A DNA stretch of 64,000 bases, taken from contig BCGN01000006.1 in NCBI GenBank assembly GCA_001599295.1, positions 62,001 through 126,000 on the forward strand, written 5' to 3'. Positions within the stretch are counted from its first letter, which is position 1. Each line of letters begins with the position of its first letter. This document shows, in pieces, positions 42,545 through 52,668 of the stretch. Both the position numbers and the translations under genes were made by a program. Under the pieces are notes generated by a model that was not told the origin of the DNA, searched no databases, and worked only from the letters and a program-made list of their open reading frames with translations. This DNA is from Sporopachydermia quercuum. Its lineage: Eukaryota > Ascomycota > Sporopachydermiomycetes > Sporopachydermiales > Sporopachydermiaceae.

Positions 42545-43433
42545 ATGAGTGCATTAGTTCAGCCTGTTCAAGTTCAAGAGTCAGAAATTCGTCACAACGA
42601 TAATCTACTCGTTGATAAAAACGAAATAGATAAAATATGCAAAGAAGTAAGTGCTGAAATGTTGATATGATTGATTACGGCAGGGAGAATCAGTTTGAGC
42701 AAACATTGTGAATAGTGTTTTTATAGTAACGATTGGTTGTTTGTATGGAAAACATATTGAATCATAGTCACCAAAATTGATGAAATACAGGAAACAGGTT
42801 CTCAATAGAAGTAGAAATAGCACATCTCCAAAAGAGGAAAAATTTTTATTATCAATAGTAATATGGGATTCATTTTACTACCTAACTGTGTTTCTATTCT
42901 TCTTTTCTCTTCACCATCTGCACCATATGTCCAAAATTCATCCTGCTCAATCTACGCACAATCAATGTATCTAACTCAAAATCAACGAATACAGGCAATA
43001 AAAATTTTCCGTGACGAAAGTGCTGATCCAAAAGACTCGAAAATAGCTGTAAGTTTGCCTTTGCTTTTGCTCAGAACCCATTCTGTCATTGTACAGCTAT
43101 AAATGATAATATCATTTCAGATCTATCAAATTTCTACTAGTATTGAATCCCCATATACGATTAATTCTAACAGATTACCAGAATTACATACTTTCAAAGA
43201 TCAAATCGTTGAAAGAACTGCACAATTATAAGGTGATAATACAAGCTGTATCATTCAAATATGGCAGTGGGTTCTTTGAAACTATGGAAAATAAAACATT
43301 CGAACTGTCTTCGTCAACAAGTCATTTGTGGGATATTACCAGAGATTTGGAGTATAAATTCCAGCATGTACAAGAAAAAGAAGGATTGGTTATAAACCTA
43401 TTGATAACTGGGTTCTTTATTAGTCTGGAATAA
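42545..43433 (+). CDS. TDA2: Tctex-type dynein light chain, TDA2-like (two introns)
   Basis: A 135-residue protein of the Tctex1/DYNLT family. In S. cerevisiae Tda2 forms a complex with Aim21 at actin patches; elsewhere the fold is a dynein light chain. Exons are 42545-42646, 42995-43048 and 43182-43433. All introns start GTAAGT; the second ends TTCTAACAGATTACCAG, and this AG is the only nearby one that restores the frame. Joined, the protein reads VDKNEIDKICKEAIKIF, then DSKIANYILSKIKSL, and NYKVIIQAVSFKYGSGF, followed by LWDITRDLEYKF and a beta-strand end VINLLITGFFISLE. This is collinear with DYNLT1 (VSNIVKEAI, FKYIVTCVIMQKNGAG, FWD). The gene was recovered only by splicing; the 54-nt middle exon is the least certain part. 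Confidence 0.78.
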
Positions 43434-43716
43434 GCAGCNAGGAATTATAGCAAACTGGAGTGATTTAATATAATATATTTGATTATATACAAGAATAAGT
43501 TAAAGCTAAATGCTTTCTATTCATTTACTACTTCTTGAATTCATTAAGTCATTCTTCGCATAAACATTGTCTTCAATACTTCTTTAGATTGCTTACTTCA
43601 TTCATACATTTCAAAATTTAGCATTTGCTATACATCTTCGAAAAAATTTATACACATTTCCATTATTTTTATGATTATCCCATACACATCGCCATCCAGG
43701 TATGACTATAAGCCTT

Positions 43717-46113
43717 CTAATAAAACCTTCCTTCAGCATTATCAACAACACATTCAGCCTTTGCATTAGCACTAACACCAGCTTCAAGCTTACCAATGAT
43801 ATAAGCCGGCTCTCCACTTTTCTTCAAATTAGCTAGCACTNTATCAACGTTATTCTCCTCGACAATAAGAACCATGCCTATACCCAAATTGAAGGTCTTG
43901 AGTAAATCATCAACAGGTACATTTCCTGTGTTNGCAAGCCAAGTGAACACTGGTAAAGTAGGCCAACTGGTAGCATCAATCTTTGCTACAACACCATTAG
44001 GTAAAGCTCTAGGGATGTTTTCAACCAAACCTCCTCCAGTGATATTAGCCATACCTAAGATCAAGCCTTCCTTGATAGATGGCAACAGTTGCTTCACGTA
44101 GATTTTGGTAGGCGTTAATAAAGCCTCGCCTAAAGTAGTAGTCTCGTCCCAAGGAGCGGAGTCCACATAGGATAATCCAGACTTCTCGACAATCTTTCGA
44201 ACAAGAGAATAACCATTGGAATGGCAGCCATTAGAAGCCAAACCAATAAGAACGTTTCCTTGCTTCATAGCATCTAATCTAGGTAAGACAACATCACGGT
44301 TGACAGCACCAACAGAAGTACCATTAGAATCATATTCACCGGGTTTGTAAATACCGGGCATTTCTGAAGTCTCACCACCAACAAGAGCACATCCCGCCTG
44401 GATACAGCCATCAGCTACACCAGATACAAAATCAGCAGCCACATTGACATCTAAATGACCGCAGGCAAAGTAATCTAAGAAGAATAAAGGTTCGGCACCT
44501 TGGACAATCAGATCATTTACATTCATAGCAACTAAGTCAATACCAACTGTATCATGCTTGTTAATAGTTTGAGCAATCACTACTTTAGTTCCAACACCGT
44601 CAGTGGCTCCTACTAATAATGCATCGGTATAACCAGCTTTTTTCAAATCGAATAAACCACCAAAACCACCGATATCAGCATTGGCTCCTGGTCGAGCAGT
44701 AGACTTGACCTTTTGTTTGATTTGCTGGACAAGCAGATTACCGTTCTCGATAGAAACACCAGCTTCGGCATAAGTTAGGCCAGTTTTCTGGTCTTGAGCA
44801 GCTTGGAATTTAAATGCTCTGTGAGCAATATCAGTTCTGTTGTATTTATTGGCAAAGTTGACATGCTCGACAGCTTTGTATGCCTTATCAACAGCATTTT
44901 TCACTGTTTCACCAACTGCAGTAACGGCAATAACTCTTCCCCCTGCAGTGACAACTTCCCCAGAAGCATTTTTACTGGTTCCAGCATGGAAAACAAACAC
45001 TTCTTTGCCTAATCCCAAAGATTTCAACTTTGCTTCATCAACAGTGATCACATCTCCCTTCCTATATGAACCAGGATAACCCCCAGCAGCCAACACAACA
45101 GTAGTACTGAATCTGGGCTCAACGGCAATCTTAACAGAATCTAATCGACCTTCAGCACAAGCTAACATTACTTGAGCTAAATCGGTATCTTGGGTAAGAA
45201 GAGGTAGAACAGTTTGAGTTTCAGGGTCACCAAACCTAACATTGAATTCCAATACTTTAGGTGTGCCATCAGGGAGAACCATGATTCCAGTAAACAACAT
45301 ACCGACAAANGGCAGGCCATCGCGACGTAAACCATCAATAGTAGGCTGAATAATTGTGGAGTCAATTTCCTTTAACAATTGAGCTGATGCAATAGGAGTA
45401 GGAGCATAAGCACCCATACCACCAGTGTTCAATCCAGTATCTCCATCACCGACCCGTTTATGGTCTTGAGCAGGAGGAAGAGAAAATATTGAGTAACCGT
45501 CAGAAAAGGTCAGAATTGATAATTCATTACCAGATAAGAACTCTTCAACCACTACTTCATCACCAGCAGAACCAAATGCCTTATCAAGCATTACTTCTTT
45601 CAATGCTGCAATTGCTTCTTCTTTATTAGTAGGAATCAAGACACCCTTGCCTGCTGCAAGTCCTGAGGCCTTGATAACAACATCGTGGGAAACAGAATTG
45701 ACATAAGAAGCTGCCTCTTTGTAATCAGAGAAATTTTCAAAAGTAGCGGTTGGAATATTATGTTTCTTCATGAAGTCCTTGGAGAAAGTCTTGGAACCTT
45801 CCATCTTAGCAGCTTCAGCAGAAGGACCAAAAACAGGGATGCCAACCTTCTTGAACCATGTTGATATACCATCAACTAACGGTTGTTCAGGACCGGGGAC
45901 AACTAAGTCGATATCATTGTCGGTAGCAAATTTAACTAAAGCAGGGAAATCTGAAGAATTAGAGCCAATTGCAATATTCTCTACTTTACCAAATACACCA
46001 TCAGTTCCCCCATTTCCAGGAGCAACGTAAACTTTTTCCACAGAGGCTGATTGAGCTAATCTCCAAGCTAAGGCATGTTCTCGCCCTCCATTACCAACTA
46101 AAAGAACCTTCAT
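43717..46113 (-). CDS. ADE5,7: Bifunctional purine biosynthesis enzyme: GAR synthetase / AIR synthetase
   Basis: A 798-residue fusion protein for two steps of de novo purine synthesis. Residues 1 to about 430 form glycinamide ribonucleotide synthetase (PurD): [17 protein letters not shown], an ATP-grasp domain with [13 protein letters not shown], and [12 protein letters not shown]. Residues about 440-798 form phosphoribosylformylglycinamidine cyclo-ligase (PurM): [65 protein letters not shown] and [17 protein letters not shown]. The order and length match yeast Ade5,7 (802). The start is the first ATG. Three masked bases lie inside the coding region. The gene converges on the Tctex light-chain gene, leaving 283 bp between stops. 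I saw no TGACTC (Bas1/Gcn4) site in the near upstream. Confidence 0.97.
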   Translation of the reverse strand: MKVLLVGNGGREHALAWRLAQSASVEKVYVAPGNGGTDGVFGKVENIAIGSNSSDFPALVKFATDNDIDLVVPGPEQPLVDGISTWFKKVGIPVFGPSAEAAKMEGSKTFSKDFMKKHNIPTATFENFSDYKEAASYVNSVSHDVVIKASGLAAGKGVLIPTNKEEAIAALKEVMLDKAFGSAGDEVVVEEFLSGNELSILTFSDGYSIFSLPPAQDHKRVGDGDTGLNTGGMGAYAPTPIASAQLLKEIDSTIIQPTIDGLRRDGLXFVGMLFTGIMVLPDGTPKVLEFNVRFGDPETQTVLPLLTQDTDLAQVMLACAEGRLDSVKIAVEPRFSTTVVLAAGGYPGSYRKGDVITVDEAKLKSLGLGKEVFVFHAGTSKNASGEVVTAGGRVIAVTAVGETVKNAVDKAYKAVEHVNFANKYNRTDIAHRAFKFQAAQDQKTGLTYAEAGVSIENGNLLVQQIKQKVKSTARPGANADIGGFGGLFDLKKAGYTDALLVGATDGVGTKVVIAQTINKHDTVGIDLVAMNVNDLIVQGAEPLFFLDYFACGHLDVNVAADFVSGVADGCIQAGCALVGGETSEMPGIYKPGEYDSNGTSVGAVNRDVVLPRLDAMKQGNVLIGLASNGCHSNGYSLVRKIVEKSGLSYVDSAPWDETTTLGEALLTPTKIYVKQLLPSIKEGLILGMANITGGGLVENIPRALPNGVVAKIDATSWPTLPVFTWLXNTGNVPVDDLLKTFNLGIGMVLIVEENNVDXVLANLKKSGEPAYIIGKLEAGVSANAKAECVVDNAEGRFY

Positions 46114-47456
46114 TATAGATAGATGATAATGTGTTGAGCGAATATGGAATGGAATAGATAGTTGCANATAAAAGGCTTAATTGAACTGGAGGGTCTAGTA
46201 TCAATTAAGAACACTCTGTAGATAGTCCACAGCTCGTGATTGTTTCTATAACAGCTTTGAACTGCTAGCTGTCATCTTCTTTCGGTCGTGTTCTTCTTCA
46301 TTTCAGAGATCTGTCTGTTGATAATGGTAATACACTGGAGCTTTATTATTATGACAATACCGTCTATCAGAATAAGGAGAAACCCATAGAAACGAAAAAT
46401 TTTGTTTCGCTGCCGGGTAAGTTCATATTAGTTGTAGATTNAGATGTGATGTTGAATCGGGGGTAACTTAGAGATCTTATTATATCGGATATAATAGTGT
46501 ACTAACATTTCTGGCTTAGAATACTTATAATTTCGAAATATTCGGAATCTGTTGGGAGGTTTAACGATTGCCTGAAAAGATTAAAGGGTTTGATTATGAA
46601 AAACAAAAATTAGACTCGTCAAACAAGAGGAAGATTGCATGGAAAAGCACTTATGTTCCGTAACTCCTACTCAGATTAAGGTTAGAAGAGAGATTTTCTC
46701 TCCAACAAATCAGCTCTCCAATCAGCATAACATAATCATCGGACCATTAATAATACTTGCTAACAGTGAGAACAGTATTCATTTTGAAAGAACAAGAGTG
46801 TTTTATTGGGTTAAGATATATCAGAATCAATAATCCACTTTTGAATGCAGACTTAGTTCTCTAACAAAAAAAAAAAAAAAAAAAGGGTCGTATGAATTCG
46901 TGTGGAAGGGATTAGAAATGATGTTAAAGATTAAAGGGCTAAAGGTAAAATGTCATGGAAAATGAATGCTAATAGTGATAGTATAGTAGTCAATTAGTTG
47001 TAGTAACATATCAGACATACCAGCAGATCTGTCACCTGTGAAGAAGACTGCAAAAGTATCAGTATTCAAAAGAAGGAAAAACGAGATAAAAAAAAAATGA
47101 TATACAATACTATAATCACACATTGTAGCTCCTGATCTGTCTAGCAACAATTTGCTTCTTATAGTTCCATAAGAAAATAATGTAAAACGAAAACATCAGA
47201 GAAAAAAAAATATGAACTGGAAATATGAATAAAGGATGAAAAGTTGAAAGAAAAAAATTAACAATAGAGTACAACACTATTATGTTATAATAAAACTGAA
47301 AAAAAGTCGTAAAACATGAAATAGGACATTAGGGAGTAGAAAGTGTAAAATAATGATGAAGAAAAGGAAAAGTATCATCGACGAGTCAACAGAAGATCAT
47401 TGCATATTAATGCATGATGAAAGATAAACTGAGCTGAATTGAGATGAGAAAAGCCA
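46114..47456. other. Intergenic region upstream of ADE5,7
   Basis: About 1.3 kb; holds the ADE5,7 promoter and the DHH1 3' flank. A 19-base A run lies near 46866-46884. A 26-codon ATG-led frame on the minus strand (47116-47196) encodes a hydrophobic N-terminus and basic C-terminus and is discussed as a finding, not called as a gene. Confidence 0.5.
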
Positions 47457-48842
47457 TCAGTTTTGATAACCATTCGAGTGATTATTTCGCCTCTGTTGAT
47501 AGTTACCTCTATAACCTCTGTTTTGAAATCTATTATTATCATTGAAGCTTTGTTTGAACGGAGCTTCACTATCGTCTTGTTTCATATCAGCGATTGGAAA
47601 TGGTCGGGGAACAGCAGCTGAATTTTCAGCAACATACAAAGATTTGTCTATGACTGCAGGAATAGCAGAGATTTCAGTGCCAAGTTCTTGTTCGATTTTA
47701 TAAAGATTGAAACGATCATTCCAATTGATGAGATTTATTGCCAACCCCAAATGACCAAATCTTCCTGATCTACCAATTCTATGAAGGTAAGTTTCCGCAT
47801 TCTTGGGGAAATCAAAGTTAATAACAACATTGACCGCCTGAATATCAATACCTCTTGTCAACAAATCAGAACACACTAAATGACGAACTTTCCCCGATCT
47901 AAATTCATGGAAGACTTTGTTACGAGCTTGTTGAGGCATTCTAGCATGAGAATAAAAACATGAATAACCTAGTTCAGTGATTTTTTTAGCTAATAATTCA
48001 ACACGAGAAGTTGAATTACAAAAGATAATAGATTGATTAACTTGAAGCTTTGAGAAAAGAGTGTTGAGACAGTGTAATTTTTGTTTTTCTTCAACGAAAG
48101 CATAATATTGAGTAATACCACGTAAAGTTAATTCATCCATAAGATTGATCTCATAAGGTGATTTCAAATGGTTATCCATAAATGATTTTACAGCCAATGG
48201 GAAAGTAGCAGAAAATAATAATGATTGGTGTTCTTGAGGGAAGAAATCCAGGATCTTCTCAATGACAGGAATAAATTCCCTTGCTAATAACTTATCTGCT
48301 TCGTCCATAATAAACATTGGACATTCACTTAAATCAGCAACACCTCTTGATGCTAAATCATGAACTCTACCAGGAGTAGCGACTAAAACATGAACAGTTT
48401 CGTGTAATCGTAAAATATCATCACGAAGATTGGTACCACCAGTAGAAACCATTACATTGATACCTAAATGTTTACCTAANGTACGGCACACTTGCGATGT
48501 CTGTAATGCTAATTCTCTTGTGGGGACTAAAATCAAAACTTGGATTTTGTTGAGTTTCGGTTTTATCTTTTCTAAGGCGGGGATAACAAATGCTGCTGTT
48601 TTACCAGTACCATTTTTTGCTCTGGCAAGAATATCTCTACCCGCTAGAGCAACGGGAATAGCTTCCTCTTGGATAGGCGATGGTTTTTCAAATCCGGCTT
48701 CAAAAATTCCCATCAGCAGTTCTCTCTTAAGATAAAAATCTTCGAATCCATTACCTTTTGTTGCCGTCACATCTTCGGTTTGAGGTCTTAGATCTTTAGC
48801 TGGTAGTTGTAGACTGTTTTTCCAGTTCTCACTTTCTGACAT
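47457..48842 (-). CDS. DHH1: DEAD-box RNA helicase Dhh1 (DDX6 family)
   Basis: A 461-residue cytoplasmic DEAD-box ATPase that promotes decapping, represses translation and nucleates P-bodies. All core motifs are present in order: the Q motif ([13 protein letters not shown]), [10 protein letters not shown] (about 71-80), [16 protein letters not shown] at 180-183, SAT, FCNS, the RGIDIQ motif and HRIGRSGR. The sequence [21 protein letters not shown] near the N-terminus is typical of the Dhh1/Me31B subfamily. The C-terminal tail is short, with an Arg/Asn/Gln-rich end ([14 protein letters not shown]), smaller than the poly-Q tail of S. cerevisiae Dhh1 (506 aa). One masked base lies after the Q-rich PTREL region. 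The gene is divergent from STE7. Confidence 0.97.
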   Translation of the reverse strand: MSESENWKNSLQLPAKDLRPQTEDVTATKGNGFEDFYLKRELLMGIFEAGFEKPSPIQEEAIPVALAGRDILARAKNGTGKTAAFVIPALEKIKPKLNKIQVLILVPTRELALQTSQVCRXLGKHLGINVMVSTGGTNLRDDILRLHETVHVLVATPGRVHDLASRGVADLSECPMFIMDEADKLLAREFIPVIEKILDFFPQEHQSLLFSATFPLAVKSFMDNHLKSPYEINLMDELTLRGITQYYAFVEEKQKLHCLNTLFSKLQVNQSIIFCNSTSRVELLAKKITELGYSCFYSHARMPQQARNKVFHEFRSGKVRHLVCSDLLTRGIDIQAVNVVINFDFPKNAETYLHRIGRSGRFGHLGLAINLINWNDRFNLYKIEQELGTEISAIPAVIDKSLYVAENSAAVPRPFPIADMKQDDSEAPFKQSFNDNNRFQNRGYRGNYQQRRNNHSNGYQN

Positions 48843-50866
48843 TGTGAATGATATATTTATAGATACAAATCGAGGACAGAATTAGCAGCTCGGTTTTCCT
48901 AATATGATAGCTGAATACTTTAAGTAAAAATGATTATTGTTGTGGCTTGTAGGGACTGCAAAAAAATGAACTTGACTCCCAGACTTTTCTTTTGTTCAAT
49001 TGAAGTTTTTGTAAGAAGAAAATATAAAATACTTTAAAAAGTTCAATAATACTTTTGAATATTCTCTTATCTTCACTGCTGTAAACAATGCTTGTATACT
49101 AATTGGGTTAAAATATAGTCTTATTTTGAAGATATTATTGTTCGTATAAGCAAATATCTTCTGTTGATTTTATTTCATCCACTTGTTGGACTGAGAATGT
49201 AAAAGACACTTATCAATNACTTGCTTCCAGTATATCTATGATATACACAGCACAATAACAAATAAAGGATGTTACAATTTGTTCTTTTGTTTGTTCTTCT
49301 AGTGATTAGCTGTTTAAATTTGAATGAACAATCTGTATCTTAAGCATAAAAAAAAAGCTTAGGATTATAATCAAGTTTCTCTAGACTTTCTTTTAAACTT
49401 GATGAATGGTTGAGGTATTTATATTATGAATAAGTTGTTCATACAATTTGATAAAACTAATAGAAGTAATACGGTGTGAAGTACATTAGATATTCAAATG
49501 ATGGCCAACTGATAGTTAAAAACTGAGAAAAAAATGTCAAGAACGGGGTTGTTCCCTGTTTGTGGTCAGTTTTGTTAGTTGGGGTACAAATTGATTACAG
49601 CTTTAGGAACAAACTTTTCTGTTTGTGGAAACTTTTGCGTGGCTTTTTGTGTGAGTAGTAGGTTCGAAAGATGATGGGGTGTATTTACTTAGTGACCAGA
49701 ACACCTGAAAATGGATGAAAAATTGTGAGTTCAGACCCATTTGGAACCTATTTATAGCACCACCAGTAACTATTTCTTGGAGGAGTTACATGGGACTGAG
49801 GGTTTTGATGAGGAGCATTGCGGTTGCAATGCACTACAGAATTCAGCATGGAGCAAGTTACCTGCTTAATTCTGAGAAAATAAAGAAATATGAGTAGTAA
49901 AAATTCCTATTGTTCAGTTGAATAATATAGAAAGCAATAAAAATTAGAATAAAAAATGAAAATAGAGATAATTCGTCTCGAAATTGATTGTCATTGTTTC
50001 TCTTCCTCTGAAATGATAATCTCAACTAACTATTCTAAGTTCCTGTTTCAGAGAAGTTTAAACAAGACATCCCGTTTAAGATCACATGGTCTTAAACAGA
50101 TTTTCCAGTGCCAAATAAACTCCAGTAAGTGATCCTGTATCAGATTCCTTCTTGCAAGCTGAAAATTCCGTTCTTTGCGTCCGTTTCCATGTAACTGTAA
50201 TGATTAAATCCATTCTCACTCATATTGTCTTGTCCCTCATTCCCAAGTTTCTTATTCAGTGAGCAATTCATATCAAATGTAAAAGAATCGTAATNGCGCT
50301 CTCCGTGTATTCGGTTTATTTTATTTACAATACTGGGGAAGATAGTTGTTTTCCTAGCTCATATGTTCATTATTGCATATAGAAACGCGCGCGAAGGAAT
50401 AACTAGCATACGCCCCATTACTTTGACTGTTTGTGTTGATCGATTAATAGTGAAGTGCCAGCTGAATTGTTATAGAAAGCAATCAAATAAACATATCTAA
50501 GCTAAGAAATTGTAGCTATCACGGCTGCATTATTATAAAAATAACTGGTTTAATGAAGTAACTGGCTGCTATTGATTGACTTGGTTATTTTGGATCCTAC
50601 TGTTATATGGAATGAATGACTGACTGAACATCGATAATCATATTGAATATACTTTCGTTCATTATACTTTGATTGACTACAGTACGCTAACGTTTTTAAC
50701 CAGTATAAGTCTTCACCAATCTGTAATCGTCATATGATTGTATTTTTAAACGCATCAAATAGTCAAGTAAAAAGTACCTAGCACCGACCAATCATTGAAG
50801 TACATTCTCACCTAGTCAAATCGGTTTACGATCAACATCTTGTAATACACATTCACTCTTCTCACA
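48843..50866. other. Divergent intergenic region DHH1/STE7
   Basis: About 2 kb with no supported gene. TGTTTCA at 50044-50050 is the reverse of the pheromone response element TGAAACA, 817 bp before STE7. A GC-rich ACGCGCGCGAA block at 50385-50395 resembles overlapping MCB/SCB cores. Nothing else is seen. Confidence 0.5.
50044..50050 (-). promoter_or_regulatory. Candidate pheromone response element upstream of STE7
   Basis: TGTTTCA is the complement of the Ste12 site TGAAACA. Only one copy was seen, and functional elements usually occur in pairs, so confidence is low. Confidence 0.25.
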
Positions 50867-52363
50867 ATGGATTCGCATAGATCATCAAGAGCACCAACAA
50901 TTACTTCCTCATCGGCCTCTTATTCTAAACAGCGGCAGGCTTCTCTGAAGAAAGCTGCTGTTGACCGTCCCCTACCTCCCTTACCTCCAACTGCCAGTGC
51001 AAATTCTACTAGATCATCGCCTTCTGCTGATCTTTCTTCTAGTAGGAGCTCAGCATTACCTCCAACATCCAACCAATTCAACCAATCTCAAAAACACACA
51101 TCCAGCAGATTATCTCAACTACCACAAGATTTCAGTTTTACCAATACGGCACCTTCATCGTTAAGGCCTGACATCAAAGCCAGTTCTGCTCCGCCCTCGG
51201 GACATATGCTACCTCCAGCAAGGTCGTTGCGCCGTAAGAATGTCCCCCCACCATTATATTCTGCACGACCTACGACAAAGGCCCCTGCCACAGCTTCTGC
51301 AAAAGAGGGTTCTGANACAAGCTCTAAAGGTGGACCAAAGACCCTTATAGCTGACATGACAGCCCTAGAATTGGGTGTTGAGTTTCAATTAGATATTAGG
51401 TCAGAAGATTTGCTTCAATTGAAATCCCTAGGCTCTGGTAATGGTGGAACAGTTTCTCAAGTAATGCATGTACCTACGCAAAAACTTATGGCAAAAAAGA
51501 CTATTCATATTGAAAAGAAACCCGAAGTTCGGAAACAGATTATGCGTGAGCTACAGATTATGCATGATTGCTGTGATAATAATTTCATTGTTGATTTTTA
51601 TGGTGCGTTATGTATGGAAGGGCATGTAATCATTTGTATGGAGTATATGGACTGTGGCTCATTGGATGGAATAATCAAAGCTACAGGAAAGATTCCCGAA
51701 CGCATAATAACTCAAATATCGATATCAGTACTCCGGGGTCTGAAATACCTGTACAATGAACATAGGATTATTCATCGGGATGTGAAACCATCGAACGTTC
51801 TAGTAAATTCCCGAGGTGAATTCAAATTAAGTGATTTCGGAGTTTCACGAGAACTAATAAATTCAATTGCCGATACTTTTGTCGGAACTTCCACTTACAT
51901 GTCACCAGAGAGAATTCAAGGTGCTGCATATACAGTGAAGTCAGATGTATGGTCATTTGGTATAATGTTAATAGAGCTAGCAATTGGCTGTTTTCCGTTT
52001 CTACGTTATAACGGAGACAATGCTATTCCTGGTACTAATGCTAATTCGACTGTGCCACAATCAAGAAGAAAGAAAACTGCAGAGCAAATACCTACTGAAC
52101 CTCAGTCAGTCAACTCTTTATCCTTTCAAGGTCCAGAAGGTATTCTTGACCTTCTACAGCGTATTGTTAATGAACCACCACCAAGAATACCCGATTCATC
52201 TGAATTCAGTGATAGCTTTCGCGATTTTGTTGCTACTTGTCTGCGTAAGGAGGAAGAACGACCAACTCCACAAGATTTACTCAGTCATGAGTTTATACTG
52301 AAAGGAATCGCGAGACCTGCTGATACTGCTGCATGGGCCACGGAGATCAAAAAAATGTTATAA
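50867..52363 (+). CDS. STE7: MAP kinase kinase of the pheromone/filamentation pathway (Ste7-like)
   Basis: A 498-residue dual-specificity kinase. The N-terminal 160 residues are Ser/Pro-rich, with a PPLPPLPP stretch and basic patches that could dock a MAPK. The kinase domain has LKSLGSGNGGTVSQV (glycine loop), K210 in LMAKKTIH, HRDVKPSN (H303-R304-D305) and DFG at 323-325. The activation loop LINSIADTFVGTSTYMSPERIQG is nearly identical to that of S. cerevisiae Ste7, with phosphosites S333 and T337. GILDLLQRIVNEPPPRIP is a further Ste7/Byr1 signature. A low-complexity insert separates FPFLRYNGDN from it. Two CTG codons encode the conserved leucines of GLKYL before HRD. One masked base lies in the N-terminal region. 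Upstream MAPKKK and downstream Fus3/Kss1 homologues are expected elsewhere. Confidence 0.93.
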   Translation: MDSHRSSRAPTITSSSASYSKQRQASLKKAAVDRPLPPLPPTASANSTRSSPSADLSSSRSSALPPTSNQFNQSQKHTSSRLSQLPQDFSFTNTAPSSLRPDIKASSAPPSGHMLPPARSLRRKNVPPPLYSARPTTKAPATASAKEGSXTSSKGGPKTLIADMTALELGVEFQLDIRSEDLLQLKSLGSGNGGTVSQVMHVPTQKLMAKKTIHIEKKPEVRKQIMRELQIMHDCCDNNFIVDFYGALCMEGHVIICMEYMDCGSLDGIIKATGKIPERIITQISISVLRGLKYLYNEHRIIHRDVKPSNVLVNSRGEFKLSDFGVSRELINSIADTFVGTSTYMSPERIQGAAYTVKSDVWSFGIMLIELAIGCFPFLRYNGDNAIPGTNANSTVPQSRRKKTAEQIPTEPQSVNSLSFQGPEGILDLLQRIVNEPPPRIPDSSEFSDSFRDFVATCLRKEEERPTPQDLLSHEFILKGIARPADTAAWATEIKKML

Positions 52364-52668
52364 TATGTATAAATCATTTAACATAAGCAAAGAGGATGCT
52401 TACCATATGAGAATTACTTAATGCTACTCAATTAAGTGTATCTAATGACGAATAACCATTGAACTTAAGCCTTTTCATTTTACTCTCTAAGCAGGAATCC
52501 ATGATTTNTGATTACGTAAGTGTAAATGTAAAATCAAATCAAATCTATAACACGTCATGGAAATAAACGTTACTGTCTTACAACCCATAAATCTGCAAAA
52601 CGACGTCTCTAATTGTATTCTAATCTATATTGTGAAAATCATTATACAAAATTCAACTGTTCTCTATA
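52364..52668. other. Convergent intergenic region STE7/BAR protein
   Basis: Short shared 3' flank; AT-rich with one masked base and no feature that I can support. Confidence 0.6.
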
